This document shows, in pieces, positions 1 through 6,876 of a stretch of 23,226 nt of DNA (position 1 is the first letter of the stretch; every line of letters starts with the position of its first letter). Origin of the DNA: a virus; IMG/VR virus record IMGVR_UViG_3300032288_000240, positions 1-23,226 of that record; one strand, given 5' to 3'. The notes under the pieces were generated by a model, which saw only the letters and a list, made by a program, of their open reading frames with translations, did not search any database and was not told where the DNA came from. The translations under genes were made by a program, and so were the position numbers.

Positions 1-864
1 CTGAACGCCCTGTTCGGTCTGGAATATGCTCGTTACGGCGAAGAGCATAAGGAAATCTTTGATACCGAGACTTCGGAACGTTCGTTCGAAGAAGAAACCA
101 AGCTGTCCGGTTTTTCGGCTGCTCCGGTTAAGAACGAAGGTTCTGCCATTGCGTATGACAATGCGCAGGAAGTCTTCACTGCCCGCTACAACCACGAGAC
201 GATTGCTCTGGGTTTCTCGCTGACGGAAGAAGCGATTGAGGACAACCTCTACGATTCTCTGTCTTCGCGTTACACCAAGGCTTTGGCCCGTGCCATGGCG
301 TATACCAAGCAGACCAAGGCTGCGGCAATCCTGAACAACGGCTTCAGCGCCTCCTATCCGGGTGGTGATGGTGTTGCTCTGTTCAGTGCTTCGCATCCGC
401 TGGTTTCCGGTGGTACTAACTCCAACATCCCGGCTACCGCTGCCGACCTGAATGAAACCAGCCTCGAAGCTGCCGTAATTCAGATCGCGGCTTGGACGGA
501 TGAACGCGGCCTGCTCATCGCAGCTAAGCCCCGTAAGTTGGTTGTCCCGCCGAGCCTGATGTTCGTTTCGACCCGTTTGCTGGAGACTGAACTCCGCACC
601 GGCACTGCCGATAACGACATCAACGCTCTGAAGAGCAACGGTTCGATCCCGGAGGGTTACACTGTTAACCACTTCCTGACCGACACCGATGCTTGGTTCC
701 TGACCACGGATGTCCCGAATGGTCTGAAGCACTTCGTCCGTTCGCCCATGGCGAACAGCATGGACGGCGACTTCGACACCGGTAACGTTCGTTACAAGGC
801 CCGCGAGCGTTATTCGTTCGGCTGGTCTGACCCGCTGGGCATGTACGGCTCGGCTGGTGCCTAA
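1..864 (+). CDS. Major capsid protein, Mu gpT-like (5' truncated)
   Basis: The reading frame is open from base 1 to the stop at 862-864, so the N terminus lies outside the window; 287 codons are visible. The protein matches what I know of Mu gpT-like HK97-fold capsid proteins. Visible signatures are a FSLTEEAIEDNLYD helix region, FSASHPLVSGGT, a DERGL segment, VVPPSLMF, a GTADND loop, LTDTDAWFL and a C-terminal RYKARERYSFGWSDP block. It forms the icosahedral shell. The portal, protease or scaffold and terminase genes are presumably upstream. A strong intrinsic terminator follows within 10 bases, fitting a gene whose transcript level is set apart from those downstream. Seen: sequence motifs and position. 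Known: family role. Inferred: that this is the only capsid subunit. Confidence 0.9.
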   Translation: MNALFGLEYARYGEEHKEIFDTETSERSFEEETKLSGFSAAPVKNEGSAIAYDNAQEVFTARYNHETIALGFSLTEEAIEDNLYDSLSSRYTKALARAMAYTKQTKAAAILNNGFSASYPGGDGVALFSASHPLVSGGTNSNIPATAADLNETSLEAAVIQIAAWTDERGLLIAAKPRKLVVPPSLMFVSTRLLETELRTGTADNDINALKSNGSIPEGYTVNHFLTDTDAWFLTTDVPNGLKHFVRSPMANSMDGDFDTGNVRYKARERYSFGWSDPLGMYGSAGA

Positions 865-873
865 GTAAGATTA

Positions 874-905
874 GGGGGAAGGGGATAAAACCCCTTCCCT
901 TTTTT
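874..905 (+). terminator. Intrinsic (rho-independent) terminator after the capsid gene
   Basis: A perfect 9-bp stem, GGGAAGGGG (876-884) with CCCCTTCCC (891-899), closes a 6-base loop and can extend by G-U and A-U pairs at its base. Six T residues (900-905) follow directly. It starts about 10 bases after the capsid stop codon. It is the only hairpin with a T-tract I found in the window, so it probably ends or attenuates the capsid transcript. Confidence 0.92.
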
Positions 906-922
906 CTAATAGGCTGTATGTT

Positions 923-951
923 TTCGCAATCTAGGTTCCTTTACCTGTACT
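923..951 (+). promoter_or_regulatory. Candidate sigma70-like promoter between capsid and decoration genes
   Basis: TTCGCA (923-928) and TGTACT (946-951) each match the -35 and -10 consensus at 4 of 6 positions, with a 17-base spacer. The main argument is context: a strong terminator lies just upstream and a long co-directional gene run starts just downstream, so some promoter or antitermination is needed here. A phage-specific polymerase promoter or plain read-through is equally possible. Confidence 0.3.
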
Positions 952-967
952 GACTGTCCTAGCAGAC

Positions 968-999
968 GTTGTAGAGACGGTACGGGGATGTGCTACAAC
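968..999 (+). promoter_or_regulatory. 5'-leader stem-loop just upstream of a ribosome binding site
   Basis: GTTGTAG (968-974) and CTACAAC (993-999) form a perfect 7-bp inverted repeat with an 18-base loop. The GGAG ribosome binding site (1002-1005) of the next gene starts three bases after the stem. If transcription begins near 958 as the candidate promoter suggests, this hairpin sits at the 5' end of the mRNA. There it could protect the transcript or modulate initiation. There is no T-tract, so it is not a terminator. Confidence 0.4.
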
Positions 1000-1012
1000 A
1001 CGGAGAATTTCC

Positions 1013-1549
1013 ATGGCTATTACTACTTTTCAGGGTCCCGTCCGTTCGCTGAACGGCTTCTATACACAGGGCCCCGGCAGCGTTATCAACCTGCCCAACG
1101 CCACGAACACCATTACGCTGGATGTCGCCACTTATGCTGGCCGTATTATCCGCACCAACGACGCTACGCTGGTTATTACCCTGCCGTCGCTCAATGCCAC
1201 GGCTGACCCGGTTTCGTCCGGTCCCGGTAGCGACCCTAACACCTTGAATAACATGGGTGTTTCCTTCACTTTCTTGGTGGAAACCGCTGCCACGACTTGG
1301 AAGATCATCACCGCTGCGTCGCAGTATTTGGTGGGTTCCATGCTGGTTATCGACACGGACACCACTGACACGGTCAACGGCTTCGCAGCTAACGGCACTT
1401 CCATCCGCTCGGTTAACCTGAATGGCACGACCACGGGCGGCGCGGTTGGCTCCTATGTCACGGTTACGGCGCTGAACTCCACGATGTGGGCTGTTTCGGG
1501 TGTGGTAATCGGTTCGAGCACCATCGTCACCCCGTTCGCCGCCTCGTAA
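1013..1549 (+). CDS. Putative capsid decoration or head-associated virion protein
   Basis: This 178-residue protein follows the capsid gene and has GGAG (1002-1005) 7 bases before its ATG. It is rich in Thr, Val, Ala, Gly and Asn with no cysteine and few charged residues. Alternating short beta-type segments (TLVITLPSL, VSFTFLVET, YVTVTAL) suggest an all-beta surface protein. It has no signal peptide or membrane segment. I do not recognise a named family. The position directly behind the capsid and the composition fit a capsid-stabilising or decorating protein, which is an inference. A small head fibre or fibre-like protein is the main alternative. Confidence 0.7.
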   Translation: MAITTFQGPVRSLNGFYTQGPGSVINLPNATNTITLDVATYAGRIIRTNDATLVITLPSLNATADPVSSGPGSDPNTLNNMGVSFTFLVETAATTWKIITAASQYLVGSMLVIDTDTTDTVNGFAANGTSIRSVNLNGTTTGGAVGSYVTVTALNSTMWAVSGVVIGSSTIVTPFAAS

Positions 1550-1561
1550 CAGGAGGCCAGA

Positions 1562-2047
1562 ATGGCTATGCAATACGATGTCAAGTCTGAGCATTCGTCT
1601 GCTTCGGGTGTTGCGGTTAACTACCGTACTCGCCTGAAGGGGGTCGTTGTATCTGCTAATACCACGGCGGCTACTAGAAACGTTGTTTTTGCGGACAACT
1701 ACGCCCAGACGGGTACCTACAATATCCCCGGCTCTACCACGTGTACGGTAACTATTACCGCCCACGGTCTGGCTACTGGCGATAGAGTTTGGCTAGATTT
1801 CACCAGTGGTTCTGCTGTAGATAACGTCTACGCCATTACCAAGGTAGATGCGAACTCCTTCACGGTTACCACGGCGAGCCTGACTACTTCGGGTAACGTG
1901 ACGATGTACGCGAATGTTCTTTTGGAAGTAGATGCCTACTACCCTGCGGCGTACAACGTCTTTATCCCCGGAGAAGGTATTCTTGCCGAAAACGGTATCT
2001 ACGTGGGTCTGGTTGCTAACTTAACCGCAACCATATTCTACGGGTGA
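1562..2047 (+). CDS. Small head protein with an inserted FCCH-like beta domain
   Basis: 161 residues, with a strong AGGAGG site (1551-1556) 5 bases before the ATG. The ends, MAMQYDVKSEH with YRTRLKG (residues 1-27) and FIPGEGIL with ATIFYG (134-161), match a compact family of roughly 90-100 residues that often follows phage capsid genes. Between them, at about residues 49-116, lies a module with TVTITAHGLATGDRV and VDANSFTV. This resembles the FCCH-like repeats (named from ubiquitin-activating E1) common in phage virion proteins. I read the gene as the short head protein with a domain inserted in a surface loop. Its exact role is unknown; decoration or head completion is inferred from position. 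The nozzle protein at 15544-17676 carries a related module. Confidence 0.72.
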   Translation: MAMQYDVKSEHSSASGVAVNYRTRLKGVVVSANTTAATRNVVFADNYAQTGTYNIPGSTTCTVTITAHGLATGDRVWLDFTSGSAVDNVYAITKVDANSFTVTTASLTTSGNVTMYANVLLEVDAYYPAAYNVFIPGEGILAENGIYVGLVANLTATIFYG

Positions 2048-2051
2048 TGCT

Positions 2052-2792
2052 GTGGCGGCAACTAAGGGTTACGAACTAGCGGGAAGGCGGCTCTTCGTCG
2101 CTCTGCCAGCCTACGATTTCAAGGTTTCCTTGAAGTTGGCGGTGTCGTTGGCTAGCTTTGCCCAGTCCGCAGGGCAGCACGGTGTCAGTATCCAGATAGG
2201 CAGTATTTGCGGTTGTTCGGTGGTTTCCCGGGTCCGCAACCTGCTGGCTAAGGACATGCTGGAGTCCGACTGCACGGACCTGCTCTTCATTGATTCCGAC
2301 ATTAACTTCGAACCGGACGACGTTTTCCGGCTTATGGCTTGGGCTTCGGACCCCAAGAAGGGCATCGTCGCCGGGGTTCCCCGCACGCGCAGCGAAGACA
2401 AGGTCTACATTACCGACCTAGACTACGACGAGAACGGCCAGCTGACCATGAACGGTATGGGCCTAGTACGTGCGAAGCGGGTGGCTACTGCCTTCATGAT
2501 GGTCCGCCGCGAAGTCTTCGAAGTCCTGTCTTCCAAGCACCCTGAGTGGGAATACGACGACAAGCGGACTGACCGCCGCCTGAACGCCATGTTCGACTTC
2601 AAGGTCACCGCCGAGGGCTACATGGGGGAGGACTTCCTCTTCTGTGACCGCGTCCGGGCCGAAGGCTTCGAAGTCTGGATCGACCCCACCATCAAGCTGG
2701 GTCACATGGGCGTGCAGGAGTATAAGGGTGCTTTCGGTACCGATGTCCTCTACCCCATGATCGTCCCAGACCAGAAGGTGTCAAATGGCTAA
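2052..2792 (+). CDS. GT-A fold glycosyltransferase (family 2-like)
   Basis: 246 residues from a GTG start, five bases after the preceding stop; the conserved core RRLFVALPAYD begins at residue 12, so a much later start is unlikely. No strong Shine-Dalgarno is visible. FIDSDINF (79-86) holds the DxD-type metal and nucleotide-sugar site (D81, D83). GEDFLFCDRVR (192-202) fits the acidic catalytic-base motif of GT-A enzymes, and H218 in LGHMG fits a second metal ligand. VVSRVRNLLAKDML (57-70) is typical of phage members. It should transfer a sugar from a nucleotide sugar, presumably in the host cytoplasm. The acceptor is unknown: virion protein, host envelope glycan and modified DNA are all possible. 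Its place among head genes favours a virion target, as inference only. Confidence 0.8.
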   Translation: MAATKGYELAGRRLFVALPAYDFKVSLKLAVSLASFAQSAGQHGVSIQIGSICGCSVVSRVRNLLAKDMLESDCTDLLFIDSDINFEPDDVFRLMAWASDPKKGIVAGVPRTRSEDKVYITDLDYDENGQLTMNGMGLVRAKRVATAFMMVRREVFEVLSSKHPEWEYDDKRTDRRLNAMFDFKVTAEGYMGEDFLFCDRVRAEGFEVWIDPTIKLGHMGVQEYKGAFGTDVLYPMIVPDQKVSNG

Positions 2793-3039
2793 GTCCCCGG
2801 CATGGACACGCAAAGAAGGTAAGTCTGAAAAGGGCGGTCTGAACGCCAAGGGCCGTGCTTCCTACAATGCTGCCAACCCCGGGAAGCCCGGTCTCAAGCG
2901 CCCCCAGCCTGAAGGTGGTGCCCGCAAGAAGTCATTTTGTGCCCGGATGTCCGGGATGAAGAAGAAGCTTACTAGCGCCAAGACCGCTAACGACCCTAAT
3001 AGCCGCATCAACAAAAGCCTTCGTGCGTGGAACTGCTGA
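2785..3039 (+). CDS. DUF6321-like small basic protein
   Basis: 84 residues, overlapping the end of the glycosyltransferase gene by 8 bases, so probably translationally coupled. The start MAKSPAWTRKEGKS, the GGLNAKGRASYN block (residues 18-29), RKKSFCARMSGMK (47-59) and the ending DPNSRINKSLRAWNC match what I remember of the DUF6321 family of phage proteins. It is strongly basic, with two cysteines (C52 and the C-terminal C84). The family has no established function. Its recurrence in late phage operons suggests a minor virion or nucleic-acid-binding component, which I cannot test here. Confidence 0.8.
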   Translation: MAKSPAWTRKEGKSEKGGLNAKGRASYNAANPGKPGLKRPQPEGGARKKSFCARMSGMKKKLTSAKTANDPNSRINKSLRAWNC

Positions 3040-3040
3040 C

Positions 3041-3292
3041 ATGAACGATATTGTTGTTGTGTGGAACGTGATCTTGAGCGGGATAGTGTCGGTTATGGGT
3101 TTCTTGGTTAAGGGCAAGTTTGACGAGCTAGACCGGCTTGGTATCCTTATGAACAGAACCCGGGAAGAGATTGCCCGGGACCATATTACTAGGGCGGAGT
3201 ACAGCCGTGATCTTGACAAACTGGGTGACCGCTTTGATGCGGCTTTTCTACGGCTTGAAACCAAAATCGACGAAATTAACAAAAAAGGCTAA
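3041..3292 (+). CDS. Small membrane protein with C-terminal coiled coil
   Basis: I choose the ATG at 3041, two bases after the previous stop, over an in-frame GTG at 3023 that would lie inside the upstream gene. The 83-residue product begins with a hydrophobic stretch (IVVVWNVILSGIVSVMGFLV, residues 4-23) that should span the membrane. A charged helical region with heptad character follows (KFDELDRLGIL to LETKIDEINKKG). This layout is seen in holin-accessory, XhlA-like and spanin-type proteins, but no lysis gene is adjacent and there is no lipobox. It could instead be a minor virion protein. The gene at 15282-15539 has the same plan. Confidence 0.65.
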   Translation: MNDIVVVWNVILSGIVSVMGFLVKGKFDELDRLGILMNRTREEIARDHITRAEYSRDLDKLGDRFDAAFLRLETKIDEINKKG

Positions 3293-3296
3293 GACC

Positions 3297-3632
3297 ATGA
3301 AGAAATACGCTGACGGTGGTAACGTAGCTTCTGGTACCCCTAACTACGGGTTTAACCAGATGAACCCCGCTTCGGGCCCGGTGGGCACGAATATGCCAAC
3401 CCAGAACCCCGGAATGGGCATTAACCCCCCGGTGTTTAGTCCTCAGGGCCCCATGACGGGTCGTCCGTCTATGAATACGGGTCTGGCTCGCGCTGCTGAA
3501 GTCAGTGGCCGCGCCTTCAAAAAGGGCGGTAAAGTTAAGGCCAAGGCCAAGAGCGCCCCGGCTAAGAGTTCAGCTTCCCGTCGTGGTGACGGTATCGCCA
3601 CAAAAGGCAAGACAAAAGGAAAGATGGTCTAA
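3297..3632 (+). CDS. Small basic KKGG/DGIATKGKTK protein, copy A
   Basis: The true start is the ATG at 3297, with an A-rich AAGG stretch (3281-3288) upstream; the frame is open further upstream but only through the preceding gene. The 111-residue product is lysine-rich in its second half and Gly/Pro/Asn-rich in its first. Motifs in order: KKYADGG (2-8), GRPSM (55-59), TGLARAAEVSGR (61-72), AFKKGGKV (73-80) and, at the extreme C terminus, DGIATKGKTKGKMV (98-111). The same motifs recur in a different order in the next gene, which it overlaps by one base. No enzyme signature is visible. A nucleic-acid-binding or packaged virion peptide is plausible but unproven. Confidence 0.75.
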   Translation: MKKYADGGNVASGTPNYGFNQMNPASGPVGTNMPTQNPGMGINPPVFSPQGPMTGRPSMNTGLARAAEVSGRAFKKGGKVKAKAKSAPAKSSASRRGDGIATKGKTKGKMV

Positions 3633-3985
3633 TGAAAAAGTCTAACAAGAAGATGGGTGCGCTTAAGGACATGATGGGCCGTGCTATGGCTGCTCGCGCT
3701 GGTCGTGGTGCGATGGCCGCTCCCGCTGCTCCGATGGGCATGGGCATGAAGAAGGGTGGTTCGTTCCGCTCTTCCACTGACGGTATTGCCACGAAGGGCA
3801 AGACCAAGGCCAAGCAGGTTAAGATGGCTGCTGGTGGTATTCCGGGTCGTCCCGCGATGACTGGTTTGAACCGCGCTGCTGAGATGAGTGGCCGTACCAT
3901 GCCGACCACGGGTCGCCCTGATATGGCTGGCCGTGCCTATAAAAAGGGTGGCATGGCAAAGGGTGGCATGAAGGGCTGCAAGTAA
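3632..3985 (+). CDS. Small basic KKGG/DGIATKGKTK protein, copy B
   Basis: 117 residues starting in a TAATG overlap with the previous gene. It is Met-, Gly-, Ala- and Lys-rich and strongly basic. Motifs: MKKGGSF (39-45), DGIATKGKTKAK (50-61), KMAAGGIPGR (64-73), TGLNRAAEMSGR (77-88), GRPDM (94-98) and AYKKGGMAKGGMKGCK at the C terminus. All main modules are shared with the upstream protein, but DGIATKGKTK precedes RAAExSGR here and follows it there. That points to duplication with module reshuffling. Function unknown; the composition suggests binding to nucleic acid or an acidic surface. Confidence 0.75.
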   Translation: MKKSNKKMGALKDMMGRAMAARAGRGAMAAPAAPMGMGMKKGGSFRSSTDGIATKGKTKAKQVKMAAGGIPGRPAMTGLNRAAEMSGRTMPTTGRPDMAGRAYKKGGMAKGGMKGCK

Positions 3986-3986
3986 T

Positions 3987-4496
3987 ATGCGCCCTTCTCG
4001 TGGTATGGGGGCCGTTAAGGCTTCCAAAATGCCTAAGGCTAAGACGATCACCCGCAAGGATGATCCGAATGAGGTTACCATGTACGCTAAAGGTGGCAAG
4101 GTGAAGAAGTACGCTGGCGGTAGTCCCGACACGGTTAAGGGAGGCTTTGACCGGATTAGAGACATTATGGACCGCCCGCGTCCGAAGGCTGGACCGAAGA
4201 AGGAAAAGCCCCTTGAGCGCCTGCCTGTTAGCGATGAGGACATCGTGGGTAAGCAGCCTCTGGTTACGGACGACAAGGGGAAGGAATACATCCCCGAAAT
4301 CAACCGTAAGGCCAAGGGTGGCAAACTCAACATTGCCAAGGCTATCAAGAAGCCCGGTGCTCTCCGTGCCAGCCTTGGTACCAAGAAGGGCGAGACAATC
4401 CCCGCCAAGAAGCTGGCTAAGGCTGCTAAGGCCCCCGGTAAGCTTGGTCAGCGGGCTCGTTTTGCTGAGATGCTGAAGGGCTTTAGGAAGAAGTAA
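3987..4496 (+). CDS. Basic protein with conserved KPGALRASLG...IPAKKL domain
   Basis: 169 residues, starting two bases after the previous stop. The N-terminal part carries the local KGG motifs (MYAKGGKVKKYAGG, residues 32-45). A charged linker spans about 55-105, followed by KAKGGKL (108-114). The C-terminal block (about 118-166: KKPGALRASLG, KKGETIPAKKLAKAAKAP, RARFAEMLKGF) is a compact helical motif I know from many uncharacterised phage proteins. The protein is very lysine-rich. The conserved block may be a docking or DNA-binding element, but no function is established. It belongs to the same run of small basic genes as its neighbours. Confidence 0.78.
   Translation: MRPSRGMGAVKASKMPKAKTITRKDDPNEVTMYAKGGKVKKYAGGSPDTVKGGFDRIRDIMDRPRPKAGPKKEKPLERLPVSDEDIVGKQPLVTDDKGKEYIPEINRKAKGGKLNIAKAIKKPGALRASLGTKKGETIPAKKLAKAAKAPGKLGQRARFAEMLKGFRKK
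4485..4490 (+). promoter_or_regulatory. Ribosome binding site supporting a GTG start
   Basis: AGGAAG ends 6 bases before the GTG at 4497, which directly follows the TAA of the upstream gene. This site supports GTG at 4497 as the start of the DUF5872-like gene, whose family homology begins immediately. Confidence 0.6.
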
Positions 4497-4892
4497 GTGG
4501 GCCACACGGATGAGGGCAAGTGGAAACGTGTTGTCGCCAGTGTGAAAGCTGGCGACAAAGGCGGCAAACCGGGTCAATGGTCTGCCCGTAAAGCACAGCT
4601 TGCTACTCAGCGGTACAAGAAGTCTGGTGGCGGCTACAAAGGCCCCAAGACTGAAGCCCAGAAGTCCCTGTCCAAGTGGACCAAGGAGGACTGGGGTACT
4701 AAGTCTGGGAAACCCTCCACACAGGGGTCTAAGGCGACAGGCGAGCGGTATCTGCCTAAAGCTGCTCGTCAGTCCCTTTCCTCGGCTGAATATGCTGCTA
4801 CTACTAAAGCAAAGCGGGAAGGCACAGCCAAAGGCAAGCAGTTCGTTAAGCAACCCAAGTCTATCGCCAGTAAAACGGCAAGGTACAGATGA
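4497..4892 (+). CDS. DUF5872-like protein
   Basis: 131 residues from a GTG directly adjoining the upstream stop. The whole length fits the DUF5872 family as I recall it: WKRVVASVKAGDKGGKPGQW (9-28), SARKAQLATQRYKKSGGGYKG, SLSKWTKEDWGTKSGKPS, GERYLPKAARQSLSSAEYAAT and a final KTARYR. It is strongly basic. The family occurs in phages, large DNA viruses and some bacteria and has no known activity. Near full-length conservation with many invariant Trp, Tyr and Gly residues implies a folded domain rather than a disordered tail. The 3' end overlaps the next start by four bases (ATGA). Confidence 0.85.
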   Translation: MGHTDEGKWKRVVASVKAGDKGGKPGQWSARKAQLATQRYKKSGGGYKGPKTEAQKSLSKWTKEDWGTKSGKPSTQGSKATGERYLPKAARQSLSSAEYAATTKAKREGTAKGKQFVKQPKSIASKTARYR

Positions 4893-5530
4893 CAACGCAG
4901 TTCAGAAACAGTCGGGGTGGAGGGTACGCGACCTCTGCTATGTCTAGGGCCACCCCGCCGTCTTCGAACCCATATGCGCAGGGGTACGTTCGGCAACAGC
5001 CACAATTTAATCCCTATGCGTATCGGCCACCCCAGCCAGTGCAGCAGACGCAGCAGCCTGCTAATCCTATATACCCCCCGCCTCCGCAGCAGTCGTACCC
5101 ATCTCCGACCATGGATTTTTTACAGAATACTATGGCACCCCAACCTGCTCAGCCGGTGACCCAACCCCCGCAGCAGTCGTACCAGCCCCAAGCGCCGGTA
5201 ACTCAGCCTAATAGTGGTTTTTTTGGGTCTATAGGGGGTTACACACCCTCGTATCCGTCGGGACTGAATCCGGGCATGGCCCCGGCTCCGATGGCACCGC
5301 TTGGCGATACGCAACCGCCGTCACAGGCCGCGCCTTCGCCATTTGGTGGTTTTCCTGCGGTGCCTACTGACACCGGATATTACGGGCCGCCTAATCCCAA
5401 TGCGCCCATGGTGCCGATACCCCAACGTGATAGCGGTCTTTTTGCGTCTATGGGGGCAATGTCGCCCGGGTTCAACGGCCCGTACGACCCCAACGTGCCT
5501 TTTTCGGGTTACACGGGGTACAACGCATGA
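4889..5530 (+). CDS. Pro/Gln-rich low-complexity virion-associated protein
   Basis: 213 residues starting in an ATGA overlap and ending in another ATGA overlap with the adaptor gene, so translation is probably coupled on both sides. Residues 20-105 are dominated by Pro, Gln, Tyr and Ser (NPYAYRPPQP, PPPPQQSYPSP, PPQQSYQPQAP). The second half is Gly/Pro-rich with a duplicated motif, NSGFFGSIGG (108-117) and DSGLFASMGA (181-190). It should be largely disordered. I recognise no family. Position between head-type and connector genes suggests a virion or assembly role; a flexible linker or scaffold is a guess. Confidence 0.65.
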   Translation: MTTQFRNSRGGGYATSAMSRATPPSSNPYAQGYVRQQPQFNPYAYRPPQPVQQTQQPANPIYPPPPQQSYPSPTMDFLQNTMAPQPAQPVTQPPQQSYQPQAPVTQPNSGFFGSIGGYTPSYPSGLNPGMAPAPMAPLGDTQPPSQAAPSPFGGFPAVPTDTGYYGPPNPNAPMVPIPQRDSGLFASMGAMSPGFNGPYDPNVPFSGYTGYNA

Positions 5531-6237
5531 CCACTTCAGGCACCACAACCTTTAACCTAGACCTCAATAATCTGGTCGAAGAAGCCTTTGAGCGTTGCGG
5601 TGCTGAGCTGCGCACGGGTTACGACATGCGTACGGCGCGGCGTAGTCTGAACCTGTTGACAATAGAGTGGGCAAATAAGGGGATAAACCTGTGGACCATT
5701 GAACAGGGGTCGATCCCTATGGTTCAGGGTACGGTTACCTACAGCCTCCCGGTGGATACTATTGATCTGCTGGACCACGTTATTCGTACGCAGTCGGGTA
5801 TCAACCAGACCGACATTAACATTACCCGTATCAGCGTAGATACTTACTCCACCATCCCCAACAAACTGACCCAAGGCCGACCCATTCAGGTCTGGATCAA
5901 TAGGCAGTCGGGGGCTACCGAGCCAACCACGGGGGTGACTTACCCGAACATCAATGTTTGGCCTTGCCCCGACCAGAGTAACTACTATACATTCGTCTAT
6001 TGGCGTCTGCGGCGCATCCAAGACGCAGGCAACGGCGTCAATACTCAGGACATCCCGTTCCGTATGCTCCCGGCCTTGGTGGCTGGGCTGGCCTATTATC
6101 TATCCTTGAAGGTCCCTGACGCGCTCAACAGGGTAGAGATGCTCAAGGCAATGTACGACGAAGCATGGCAGCTGGCGGCAGACGAGGACCGTGAAAAGGC
6201 GTCCTTGAGACTTGCCCCGCGCCAAATGTTCTTCTAG
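5527..6237 (+). CDS. Head-tail adaptor-like protein (gp4/gp11 type)
   Basis: 236 residues. The N-terminal helical part (LVEEAFERCGAELRTGYDMR, RSLNLLTIEWANKGINLW), the beta region with VDTIDLLDHVIRTQSG and INITRISVDTYSTIPNK, and the C-terminal helical block (LPALVAGLAYYLSLKVPD, DEAWQLAADEDREKASLRLAP) fit the tail accessory or adaptor proteins of short-tailed phages (P22 gp4, T7 gp11). Those attach beneath the portal and help seal packaged DNA. Both of those are shorter (about 170-200 residues). The fold assignment is from overall pattern, not a decisive motif. A second adaptor-type protein lies at 7026-7688, so the two may form successive rings or have distinct roles. Confidence 0.72.
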   Translation: MTTSGTTTFNLDLNNLVEEAFERCGAELRTGYDMRTARRSLNLLTIEWANKGINLWTIEQGSIPMVQGTVTYSLPVDTIDLLDHVIRTQSGINQTDINITRISVDTYSTIPNKLTQGRPIQVWINRQSGATEPTTGVTYPNINVWPCPDQSNYYTFVYWRLRRIQDAGNGVNTQDIPFRMLPALVAGLAYYLSLKVPDALNRVEMLKAMYDEAWQLAADEDREKASLRLAPRQMFF

Positions 6238-6246
6238 GGGGCGGCT

Positions 6247-6684
6247 ATGCCCAACAGGTTCGCCTCTGGTAAAAAAGCCATCGCCATGTGCGATAGGTGC
6301 GGCTTTCAGTACATGCTGAAGGAGCTGCGGCAGCTCGTCATTAAGACTAAGAACGTGAATATCTTGGTTTGCCCCACCTGCTGGGAACCCGACCAGCCCC
6401 AGCTCCAGCTGGGTATGTACCCCGTGGATGACCCACAGGCCCTACGTAACCCAAGACGGGATACCACGTACCTACAGGCTGGTTTGACTGGTTTGCAGGT
6501 TCTGACGATTAACCCCCCAGACCCCACGGCGGCTATATCTTTTGGTGATCCCTCGGGCGGTAGTCGTGTTATACAGTGGGGATGGGGTCCGGTGGGGCTT
6601 AACAACCCCCTTCAACTTTCGGGCCTTACTGATAATTTGCAGGCTACCGGTGCCATAGGCACTGTAACCGTGACTACTTCCTAG
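6247..6684 (+). CDS. Zinc-ribbon virion protein with C-terminal ATGAIGTVTV tag
   Basis: 145 residues, 9 bases after the adaptor stop. Residues 1-48 hold a probable zinc ribbon: C15-x2-C18 and C42-x2-C45 (MCDRCGFQY and VCPTCWEPDQP). A conserved segment, LGMYPVDDPQALRNPR, follows; this N-terminal part is common in aquatic phages beside adaptor genes. The C-terminal half is Gly/Pro/Thr-rich and ends in ATGAIGTVTVTTS, matching the repeat unit that occurs 13 times in the protein at 11761-12879. Function unknown; a structural zinc site in a connector-associated protein is likely. The C-terminal tag is the notable feature. Confidence 0.75.
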   Translation: MPNRFASGKKAIAMCDRCGFQYMLKELRQLVIKTKNVNILVCPTCWEPDQPQLQLGMYPVDDPQALRNPRRDTTYLQAGLTGLQVLTINPPDPTAAISFGDPSGGSRVIQWGWGPVGLNNPLQLSGLTDNLQATGAIGTVTVTTS

Positions 6685-6693
6685 GAGTACGAG

Positions 6694-6876
6694 ATGGCTA
6701 AGAGCGATATTAAACAGGATAAGGCCATGATTAAGGCCATGATCCATAAGCACGAGAAGAACGCCCACCCGGGTAAGCCGCTGACGAAGCTGGCTAGGGG
6801 CGGCAAGACTAACATGCAATTGAAGACGTTGGGTCGTGGTCTCGCCAAGGTGGCGAACCAGAAGAAGGGTAAGTAA
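6694..6876 (+). CDS. Small conserved basic phage protein
   Basis: 60 residues, 9 bases after the previous stop, with a GGAG-type site (TAGGAGTACGAG) before the ATG. The pattern KQDKAMIKAMIHKHE (7-21), HPGKPLTKLARGG and LGRGLAKVANQ is one I recognise from short phage proteins located between adaptor genes. It is highly basic and mostly helical, with one KLARGGKT motif like the GG motifs of the upstream cassette. No function is known. Confidence 0.72.
   Translation: MAKSDIKQDKAMIKAMIHKHEKNAHPGKPLTKLARGGKTNMQLKTLGRGLAKVANQKKGK

Noticed and set aside
959-1765. Minus-strand open frame of 268 codons
   Set aside because: It spans the terminator-leader region and two + strand genes with good ribosome sites. 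Its product is an Arg/Gly/Ser/Asn-rich shadow without domains.
2047-2049. ATG overlapping the previous stop as start of the glycosyltransferase
   Set aside because: It is out of frame with the glycosyltransferase; the GTG at 2052 is in frame and fits the conserved N terminus.
3278-3297. Programmed frameshift at the A-run joining the 3041 and 3297 genes
   Set aside because: The six A residues are in register as AAA AAA G, not a standard X_XXY_YYZ slippery heptamer. The downstream gene has its own ATG and an upstream AAGG, so ordinary reinitiation is sufficient.
3819-4895. Long open frame on the minus strand (358 codons)
   Set aside because: It lies opposite parts of three well-supported + strand genes, two of which match known families. 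The antisense product has no recognisable pattern, and the open frame follows from lysine- and glycine-rich coding on the other strand.
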